Below are positions 5,921-10,541 of a stretch of 10,541 nt of DNA, one piece after another. The stretch's first letter is position 1; each line of letters starts with the position of its first letter. The translations under genes were made by a program, and so were the position numbers. The stretch is from Chloroflexota bacterium. GTDB taxonomy: Bacteria; Chloroflexota; Dehalococcoidia; Tepidiformales; Tepidiformaceae. The DNA is taken from the NCBI GenBank assembly GCA_963169135.1, contig CAUJEQ010000121.1, positions 1 through 10,541 on the forward strand. The letters are read 5' to 3'. Below the pieces are notes generated by a model. It was not told the DNA's origin, did not search any database, and saw only the letters and a program-made list of their open reading frames with translations.

Positions 5921-6634
5921 CTACTCGTAGAAGGGAATCGGCTCGGCCGTTTCCCAGAAGTTATTCAGCTTGCCCTCGGGCAGCCCGCGCCCGGGGAAGA
6001 AGCGGCCCTTGTGCATCTGTTCGAGCATGTGCTCCGGGCCAAGGATCTCCTCTTCGAAGACCGCGGCGAAGTAACCCACGCCCTGGGTGCTGTGAGCGTC
6101 GGAACCGCCGGTGCCGGGCTTGCCCATGGCCTTCGCCACCTGCAGCGCGAAGTAGTTTTCGCGCGGCGTATTGCAGCCGTTCAGCACCTCGATGCCGTCG
6201 ACGAGCTGGAACACGGGTAGCTTGGCAGCCTGTTCCGGCATGAGGTTGAACGGCTCTTTGCCCTCGCGCTTGAAGTGCACAGGGTCAAAAAAGTGGCGAA
6301 AAGGGTGGGCGACGATCAGGAATGCTCCCTGTTCGTCGGCCACCTCCCGCAGTTTTTGGAGCCGGCGAATCCCGGGCGAGTAGCCTTTCAGGCCAACCGC
6401 CAGGATGTGCCCCATGTCGGTCGACACTTCCATTCCGTTCGAGATGAAGATGTGGGGGTGCTTCTTTCGGAATGGGCTGAGGTCCCACGACTCCCACATG
6501 CGGTCGTGTTCGGTGATATTCACCCCGGTGAGCCCCACGCGCGTGGCTTCGGTGATGAGGTCGTCTGGGTCAAGCATCGAGTCGGATGCGCCACGCGTGG
6601 TGTGCAGGTGCATATCAATGATGGTGCCCGGCAC
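5921..6634 (-). CDS. PHP-domain metal-dependent phosphoesterase
   Basis: A 237-residue PHP-family protein. Metal-binding motifs in order: H9-x-H11 (MHLHTT), H43/D44 (TEHD), E69 (GMEVST), H76, H110 (VAHPF) and D179-x-H181 (GSDAH), an intact PHP active site. Such stand-alone proteins are usually phosphatases acting on small phosphorylated metabolites or nucleotides; the substrate here is unknown, and tRNA or polymerase domains are absent. I chose the GTG at 6634 because GGAGG (6641-6645) precedes it by exactly 6 bases; a TTG at 6658 would add eight arginine-rich residues in front of the first metal motif and place the Shine-Dalgarno inside the gene. It follows the small membrane protein by 50 bases and precedes the exchanger by 6, and probably has its own promoter. 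Confidence 0.88.
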   Translation of the reverse strand: MPGTIIDMHLHTTRGASDSMLDPDDLITEATRVGLTGVNITEHDRMWESWDLSPFRKKHPHIFISNGMEVSTDMGHILAVGLKGYSPGIRRLQKLREVADEQGAFLIVAHPFRHFFDPVHFKREGKEPFNLMPEQAAKLPVFQLVDGIEVLNGCNTPRENYFALQVAKAMGKPGTGGSDAHSTQGVGYFAAVFEEEILGPEHMLEQMHKGRFFPGRGLPEGKLNNFWETAEPIPFYE

Positions 6635-6640
6635 GCGGCG

Positions 6641-6645
6641 CCTCC
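6641..6645 (-). promoter_or_regulatory. Shine-Dalgarno deciding the PHP gene start
   Basis: On the minus strand GGAGG stands 6 bases before the GTG at 6634. It decides against the more upstream TTG at 6658. Confidence 0.75.
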
Positions 6646-6678
6646 GAGTGTTTTGCAAAGATTTTCACGAGTTCCGGG

Positions 6679-6687
6679 AGTATATCA
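6679..6687 (-). promoter_or_regulatory. Putative extended -10 promoter for the PHP/exchanger pair
   Basis: On the minus strand TGATATACT fits the extended -10 form TGn-TATAmT, with TATACT matching consensus at five of six. The TG belongs to the stop codon of the upstream membrane protein. No clear -35 is seen, as is common for extended -10 promoters. The leader would be about 38 bases, ending in the GGAGG of the PHP gene. Confidence 0.45.
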
Positions 6688-7098
6688 TCGCTCGGCGAGC
6701 AGGGGCATCAGCCAGCCGAAGAGACCGGCGAACGCAAGTGCCATGGTGAGCCACAGCCACCAGAGTCTGCCCGACAAAACGACCAGCACGGGGAGGGGTA
6801 GAAGTGCCAGCACGCCCATGCTGAGTGCGAACTGCCAGCTGGGCGCTCCGAACGCTCCGGGCCTGTCCTCGAAACCACCGAGCACGTAGGCCGAGGCGAG
6901 TACCAGGCCAGCCATGGTCCAGATCACGGTCGTCCCGATCGAAATGGGCACGGCCAGGAGGAGTCCGGGAACTCCGGGGTCTATCCGCGTCTGGACGAAC
7001 TTCTGCGGACCGGGCTGGAACGCCAGGTACGTCAGCGCGAATGTTGAGAGGATGGCCATCACATAGCCAGCGGCCCAGCCTCCGATGACCGCGTTCAT
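6685..7098 (-). CDS. Small four-helix membrane protein of unknown function
   Basis: A 137-residue protein that I do not recognise. Four hydrophobic segments (about 5-26, 43-72, 87-108, 110-132) fill nearly the whole length; the only charged stretch is the first loop (about 29-41, PQKFVQTRIDP) and a short second loop (about 75-84, GFEDRPGAF). No catalytic motif is visible. The ATG at 7098 overlaps the ispE stop as ATGA and has GGAGG (7104-7108) 5 bases upstream inside the end of ispE, so it is translationally coupled to ispE; an extension to 7134 would bypass this Shine-Dalgarno and add an untypical His/Gly-rich leader. Codon use looks like that of its neighbours. A role linked to the isoprenoid or cell-envelope genes upstream is suggested only by position. 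Confidence 0.8.
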   Translation of the reverse strand: MNAVIGGWAAGYVMAILSTFALTYLAFQPGPQKFVQTRIDPGVPGLLLAVPISIGTTVIWTMAGLVLASAYVLGGFEDRPGAFGAPSWQFALSMGVLALLPLPVLVVLSGRLWWLWLTMALAFAGLFGWLMPLLAER

Positions 7099-7958
7099 TG
7101 CGCCCTCCCCGTTCGCGTGGGGATGACCGTGCAAGCAGCGCCTGTCGCAGCGCGTGCAATCGCTTTCCCGGACCCGCTCGGCCCGATCCAGAAGAGCGTT
7201 GGCCCGGCGCCCGCGAGACGAACCGGCTCCCCCGTCCGTTCTTCGATGTCCTGCCAGAGCGACGCGAGCGCTGGGAAGAGGTCGAAGGCGACGCGTTCGA
7301 ACGCGTTGAACACATCCGTTGAGCCGACGCGCCGTGGCGATTCAGCCGCGAACCTGGAGGCGATGCCGCCGGGGTCGAAGGCGTGGCGATCGAGTGCCGC
7401 GAACATGCGGGCGGTCTTCCGCTCGATGCTGAACGCCGGTACGAAGAGCACGACATCGTGCGGCGGCAGCGAGGAGAGCGGCTCAACCTTCTCTCCCCGG
7501 CCCGTCCCATGCGCGGTGCCGCCAACGAGGAAGAAGGCCTCGTCGCTGCCAATCTCGGCCGCGACCTGCCGCAAAATGGCATCGGTTGCGCCCGGCCATG
7601 CACCGCCCAGAAGCCGCAGCGTCGTCGCCGCATCCGAGGCGCCCCCACCCAGGCCGCCTGCCGGGGGGATGTTCTTCGTGAGGTGGATCGAGATGCCTTC
7701 GGCAGATTCACCGGTTCGAAGGGCAAGCGATGCAGCCGCGCGCCACGCGAGGTTCGTCGAGTCGGTGGGCGTGCCCGCGGCGAAAGGTCCGTCGGCACGG
7801 ACGCCCGCGGGACCGCCAAACGTGACGACCACCTCATCAGCGAGTTCGAGTTCCTGGTAGACCGTGTCGATCTCGTGGAAACCGTCGCCACGAGCGCCCA
7901 GAACTTCGAGCACGAGATTGACCTTCGCAGGCGCTCGGCCGCGCAGCGCATCAGGCAC
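7095..7958 (-). CDS. ispE: 4-diphosphocytidyl-2-C-methyl-D-erythritol kinase
   Basis: A 287-residue GHMP kinase, normal length for IspE, which phosphorylates CDP-methylerythritol with ATP in the non-mevalonate isoprenoid pathway. APAKVNLVLEVLG (9-21) carries the active-site lysine K12. PPAGGLGGGASDAAT (98-112) is the glycine-rich ATP loop. GSDEAFFLVGG (137-147) carries the catalytic aspartate D139; the usual wording is GSDVPFF, so E140-A141 is a mild variant. RLAGAGPTLFW (247-257) is the third GHMP motif. The GTG at 7958 gives the correct family N-terminus and overlaps the rsmA stop by 8 bases, with GAGG about 9 bases upstream; the open frame back to 8165 has no family similarity. It lies in the order wall protein-rsmA-ispE, which in Actinobacteria is rpfB-ksgA-ispE. 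Confidence 0.95.
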   Translation of the reverse strand: MPDALRGRAPAKVNLVLEVLGARGDGFHEIDTVYQELELADEVVVTFGGPAGVRADGPFAAGTPTDSTNLAWRAAASLALRTGESAEGISIHLTKNIPPAGGLGGGASDAATTLRLLGGAWPGATDAILRQVAAEIGSDEAFFLVGGTAHGTGRGEKVEPLSSLPPHDVVLFVPAFSIERKTARMFAALDRHAFDPGGIASRFAAESPRRVGSTDVFNAFERVAFDLFPALASLWQDIEERTGEPVRLAGAGPTLFWIGPSGSGKAIARAATGAACTVIPTRTGRAQ

Positions 7959-8775
7959 CGTCGCGCACCTCGTCACAAGCTGCGAGCAGGCGAAGCCAAT
8001 CCGGGATATCCAGCGTTTCGGCCCTGCGCATGGGGTCGATCTCCGCCATCCTGAGTGCCTCACCGGCACCGTCCGGGGGTAGCCACACTCCCCGTGCAAG
8101 CGAGTTATGGATCTGTTTCCGCGGATTGCGGAAGGTTTTCGAGACCAGTTCGAAGAAGTCGGCATTGCGCTCGGGCGGGACGAGTGGTGCGGCGCGGAGG
8201 TCCAGCCGGATCACGCTCGAGTGGACCGCCGGTGGTGGGTCGAACGCTTCCGGGGGAACGTCGAAGAGGCGCACCGCTTCGGCGTAGACCTGGACCGAAA
8301 TCGTCAGTAACGACCAATCACCCGGAGGGGCGGTGATCTCGCGCGCGACCTCACGCTGGATCATCACCACCATCTGGCGGGGTTTCGGGCTGCCTTCAAG
8401 AAAGTGACGGATGATCGGGTTGGCGGCGAAGTAGGGGAGATTGCCGGCGACAGTGTACGGCGTGCGGAGTGGAACCACGGTGGAAATGTCGACGGTCCGC
8501 GCGTCCGCCTCAACCACACGAAGATCGGGCGCCGTGCGAAACCTCCGCCGGAGGTGCTCGACGAGCCGCGGCTCGATCTCCAGCGCCACCACGGGGAAGC
8601 CGCGTGCAAGCAATGCCTCGGTGAGCTGGCCGGTCCCTGCCCCGAGCTCAAGGACGAACCCACCTTCAGGGCAGTCGACGGCGGCAGCGATATCGCGGAG
8701 TACGCCAGAGTCGCGCAAGAAATGCTGGCCGAGGGCTTTGCGAGGCCTCGGGCCGGGCAGGCGGGTAGGGGGCAT
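7951..8775 (-). CDS. rsmA: 16S rRNA (adenine-N6,N6)-dimethyltransferase
   Basis: A 274-residue RsmA/KsgA, which dimethylates the two adjacent adenines in the 3'-terminal helix of 16S rRNA during 30S maturation. It opens with the family signature KALGQHFLRD (13-22). It then shows SAM motif I LELGAGTGQLT (42-52), an acidic residue at the end of the second strand (E66), EADA (89-92), and the NLPY target-base motif (112-115) followed by the usual FHPPP-like segment, here FDPPPAVHSSVIRL. The ATG at 8775 is 28 bases after the wall-protein stop. It has no Shine-Dalgarno, but TACCAT ends 6 bases before it, so it may also be made from its own leaderless mRNA besides read-through. It overlaps ispE by 8 bases. 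Confidence 0.96.
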   Translation of the reverse strand: MPPTRLPGPRPRKALGQHFLRDSGVLRDIAAAVDCPEGGFVLELGAGTGQLTEALLARGFPVVALEIEPRLVEHLRRRFRTAPDLRVVEADARTVDISTVVPLRTPYTVAGNLPYFAANPIIRHFLEGSPKPRQMVVMIQREVAREITAPPGDWSLLTISVQVYAEAVRLFDVPPEAFDPPPAVHSSVIRLDLRAAPLVPPERNADFFELVSKTFRNPRKQIHNSLARGVWLPPDGAGEALRMAEIDPMRRAETLDIPDWLRLLAACDEVRDGA

Positions 8776-8781
8776 GAACTG

Positions 8782-8811
8782 ATGGTAGTGGCGGGCCGGG
8801 AACTCAGTCGA
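8782..8811 (-). promoter_or_regulatory. Putative internal promoter of rsmA (leaderless arrangement)
   Basis: On the minus strand TCGACT (8806-8811), an 18-base spacer and TACCAT (8782-8787) end 6 bases before the ATG. The -10 hexamer and its distance to the start codon are identical to those of the kinase gene. The -35 overlaps the last codons of the wall-protein gene. Confidence 0.4.
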
Positions 8812-10294
8812 GGATATAGATGTCGACGTAGCCCGTGTGCCAGGGGTTGGACCCGGCGTTCTCCGAGAACCCGAGGTCGATCTTGGAACCTTTGATCCCC
8901 CCGCCCGTGTCGGCTGCGATGCACATGCCGTAGCCGGGGACCACGAACCGGGTGCCCAGGGGGATTACCGACGGGTCGACGGCGCAAATGCCGTGATCGA
9001 CGATCACCCCCGTGGCGGTCTTTCCGTAGTTCGGGTCGTCGCGGCTCCATGCACCATGGCTGGCGTTGTACCAGGTCGCCCACACGTTCACCTTTTCGCG
9101 GTACGAACCGGCAAATCCCGGCAGGCTGACTGTTGGTCTGGCAGTGTCCACGGCGCGCGTACCGGAGATGTGGCGCGATGGAACGGGCGCAACGGTCACG
9201 GCCGAAGTGACGAAGGCTCGGGAGACCTCCTCGCCATTGCGGTACGTGACGGAGAACGTGCTGACGCGCTCGCCTGCGCTGCCGTTCACGATGCGGACCT
9301 CGCCGCGTGGCAGCGCCGGGTCGTCCTCGAAAATGGTCGGCGCCGGGATTTGTTCGGCAGCCTGCTCTTCGACGACCTCGGTGGTGCCGATGACGACGTT
9401 CATGCCGTTGAACACTTCAGCCTCCCGTGCGGGAGAGAGGATGTCGTCCGGTCCGGCACTCACGCCAAGCACGGTGAGGATGTCTCCGACCGTCTCGGCT
9501 TGAGTGTAGAGAGACGTTTCCTTGCCATTGAGGGTGATATTGACAGTCCGGGCCTTGGCCAGGTGCACCGTGAGACCGGCCGAAAGCTGCGTATCGAGTG
9601 GCGGACGCACAAGGTCGCCCTCGCGGACCGTCATGCCCAGGTCGGCCAGGAGGCTGCCGACCGTGGCTGCCGGCGAGACGATATCGACCCTGGCGGTGTC
9701 GATGAAGACGACGTAGGGGCGCGCGCGGACCACGGAGAGCTGGACGGCGCGATTCGACGATGCCGTGGATACAGAAGGCACGGACTGTGATGCGTACCTG
9801 ACCCCGGCGAGGGGCGCTCGATCGGTGGCCGGGACACCGTCCATGAGCACCTGGTCGCCCGGGCGGAGCTCCACGCCCGCCTCGGCCAACGCGCCGCCAG
9901 CGGTCGTGGCGGTCGTGCTGAAGGAGACGGTTTCGCCATCGAATGCGGCGGTGACGGACCGGGCTCGCTGAACGGCGATGGAGGCGTGACGATCGTCGGA
10001 TGCCACAAGCAGGCGGTCACCGGGCCGGAGCGAGATGTTGGCCGCGCCAAGCGCTTCCTGTTCCGTGTCGAACGTCGCGCTCACCCGGAACGCCTGCCCG
10101 CTGCTGAGGACGGTGACTTCCTTCTCGGGAAAGACCCGGAAGGCGACGACCGCGAGCAACACGACCACCGAGATGGCGGCCGCGTGGTGCCTTCCGCGGA
10201 ACCTGCGCGCGTGCGCCAGTAGCTCCTGCCTCTGGTGCCAGCCATCGGCCAGCGGATGCCCGCGAACGGGACGTGTCCGAACCGCTTGAGCCAA
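8804..10294 (-). CDS. Membrane-anchored cell-wall protein with DUF348 repeats, G5 and 3D domains (YabE/RpfB-like)
   Basis: A 496-residue protein (numbering from TTG at 10294). A basic cytoplasmic head (1-37) precedes one membrane helix (about 39-55) with no signal cleavage site, so it is a type II anchored extracytoplasmic protein. Outside are four DUF348-like repeats (about 60-100, 113-154, 189-236, 247-301; typical wording TVGdiLtvLGV..gpdDil.P), a G5 domain (about 302-375, VRIVNGSAGERVSTFSVTYRNGEEVS), and a C-terminal 3D domain (about 403-478) with its three aspartates D440 (VDPSVIPLGT), D462 (AADTGGGIKG) and D473 (IDLGF). The 3D fold is related to MltA-type lytic transglycosylases, so peptidoglycan cleavage or remodelling is likely. 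Cys437 and Cys458 may form a disulfide. GAGGGG (10300-10305) is 5 bases before the TTG but abuts the alternative GTG at 10300, hence the start chosen. Next genes are rsmA and ispE. Confidence 0.88.
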   Translation of the reverse strand: MAQAVRTRPVRGHPLADGWHQRQELLAHARRFRGRHHAAAISVVVLLAVVAFRVFPEKEVTVLSSGQAFRVSATFDTEQEALGAANISLRPGDRLLVASDDRHASIAVQRARSVTAAFDGETVSFSTTATTAGGALAEAGVELRPGDQVLMDGVPATDRAPLAGVRYASQSVPSVSTASSNRAVQLSVVRARPYVVFIDTARVDIVSPAATVGSLLADLGMTVREGDLVRPPLDTQLSAGLTVHLAKARTVNITLNGKETSLYTQAETVGDILTVLGVSAGPDDILSPAREAEVFNGMNVVIGTTEVVEEQAAEQIPAPTIFEDDPALPRGEVRIVNGSAGERVSTFSVTYRNGEEVSRAFVTSAVTVAPVPSRHISGTRAVDTARPTVSLPGFAGSYREKVNVWATWYNASHGAWSRDDPNYGKTATGVIVDHGICAVDPSVIPLGTRFVVPGYGMCIAADTGGGIKGSKIDLGFSENAGSNPWHTGYVDIYILD

Positions 10295-10299
10295 ACTCA

Positions 10300-10305
10300 C
10301 CCCTC
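10300..10305 (-). promoter_or_regulatory. Shine-Dalgarno deciding the wall-protein start
   Basis: On the minus strand GAGGGG runs into the GTG at 10300, leaving no spacer for that codon, but stands 5 bases before the TTG at 10294. This favours the TTG, two codons later; the protein changes by only two residues. Confidence 0.5.
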
Positions 10306-10349
10306 GTAGACGAACCGGACGCGCCCCTGAGGTCGCGCTCGGGAGCGTT

Positions 10350-10377
10350 AGATTACAGGCCGTGCACCTGCTGTCGA
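10350..10377 (-). promoter_or_regulatory. Putative promoter of the wall protein-rsmA-ispE operon
   Basis: On the minus strand TCGACA (10372-10377, five of six to TTGACA) is followed after 16 bases by TAATCT (10350-10355); the overlapping TGTAAT (10352-10357) is a better -10 but leaves only 14 bases. Transcription would begin near 10343, giving a leader of about 45 bases. The rest of the gap 10301-10413 shows only a small GC-rich inverted repeat (cgctcgggagcg, 10337-10348) at the proposed start. Confidence 0.4.
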
Positions 10378-10413
10378 ACTGAGCACCGGGCTTGTCTTAC
10401 GTCAGCCAGCTCG

Positions 10414-10510
10414 GACCCGGTTGACCTGCGGCACCCGAAGCATTCCCCTTATGGCTGCTTCCTTCCGGACCTGACCAGGTTCGAGGCGCCTCGCCGCGCA
10501 GGACCAGATC
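10414..10510 (-). ncRNA. ffs: Signal recognition particle RNA, small bacterial type
   Basis: The minus strand holds the near-invariant domain IV of bacterial 4.5S RNA, GGTCAGGTCCGGAAGGAAGC followed by AGCC (10453-10476), with the GGAA tetraloop and the asymmetric internal loop that bind Ffh. Flanking sequences fold back on each other: CCTGC with GCAGG, and at the ends GATCTGGT (10503-10510) with ACCGGGTC (10414-10421). This gives about 97 nucleotides, the size of the small SRP RNA class without an Alu domain. The ends are set from the pairing and may be off by several bases. It partners Ffh to target nascent membrane proteins. No T-run terminator is seen after it; its promoter lies at or beyond the right edge. 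Confidence 0.92.
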
Positions 10511-10541
10511 GTCAACGCCGCTTAACAAGGACAGTCCCCAG
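10511..10541. other. Right-edge sequence upstream of the SRP RNA
   Basis: Thirty-one bases upstream of the SRP RNA. On the minus strand TGTTAA (10522-10527) sits where a -10 box could be, but a matching -35 would fall outside the window, so the promoter cannot be judged. Confidence 0.3.

Noticed and set aside
6665..7951. 428-codon minus-strand frame overlapping ispE and the small membrane protein
   Set aside because: It is a shifted frame of ispE with Arg/Ser-rich low-complexity translation; ispE and the membrane protein have clear family or start-site support.
7959..8165. N-terminal extension of ispE
   Set aside because: It lies within rsmA in another frame and has no similarity to the IspE N-terminus, which begins just before APAKVN.
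8837..9790. 317-codon + strand frame opposite the wall-protein gene
   Set aside because: It mirrors the DUF348/G5/3D coding frame and has no domain of its own.
10414..10510. Possible riboswitch or leader structure upstream of the wall-protein operon
   Set aside because: The conserved GGTCAGGTCCGGAAGGAAGC core identifies it as the SRP RNA instead.
1..10541. Insertion sequence, phage, toxin-antitoxin, defence island or CRISPR array
   Set aside because: No transposase, integrase, direct-repeat array or defence-family motif was found; nearly all the sequence is taken by housekeeping genes.

Overview
The window is a GC-rich bacterial chromosomal segment of ordinary core and housekeeping genes, densely packed, with no mobile element, phage gene or CRISPR array that I can see. 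Three things make a Chloroflexota relative (Dehalococcoidia/Tepidiformia-like) my best guess. These are the order G5/3D cell-wall protein, then rsmA, then ispE, which resembles the actinobacterial rpfB-ksgA-ispE cluster; a Kdp-type sensor reduced to its membrane, GAF and kinase parts; and several start codons placed as for leaderless mRNAs behind TANNNT boxes. An actinobacterial or Deinococcus-like host is not excluded by sequence reading alone.

Left part (1-2834): the 3' end of a DUF1015-family gene on the + strand converges, with a 4-base gap, on a two-gene minus-strand operon. That operon encodes a membrane sensor kinase (DUF4118-type membrane part, GAF, HisKA, HATPase) and an OmpR/KdpE-type response regulator, joined by an ATGA overlap. 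A perfect 16-base palindrome sits over the probable -35 region of this operon. Next (2835-4226, minus) is a complete class II fumarase (fumC).

Middle (4227-4648): three + strand tRNA genes, Val(CAC), Leu(CAG) and Arg(GCG), all with encoded CCA. There are two recognisable promoters and a strong hairpin/U-tract terminator that also serves the convergent gene on the other side.

Right part (4649-10300, all minus): read in transcription order, a type II membrane-anchored wall protein (four DUF348-like repeats, G5, 3D domain), rsmA/ksgA, ispE, a small four-helix membrane protein, a PHP-family metal-dependent phosphoesterase and a CaCA-type cation exchanger. Several junctions are overlapping or within a few bases (8-base overlap rsmA/ispE, ATGA ispE/membrane protein, 6-base gap PHP/exchanger), so most of this is probably one transcript or a few nested ones, with a likely internal promoter before the PHP gene. 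Upstream of the block, also on the minus strand, lies the small-type signal recognition particle RNA (ffs).

There is no exotic multi-gene system that I can support. The points most worth a second look are the repeated leaderless-type start geometry, the palindrome at the two-component operon promoter, the Arg tRNA with a GCG rather than ACG anticodon, and the 3D-domain protein occupying the rpfB slot beside ksgA-ispE.
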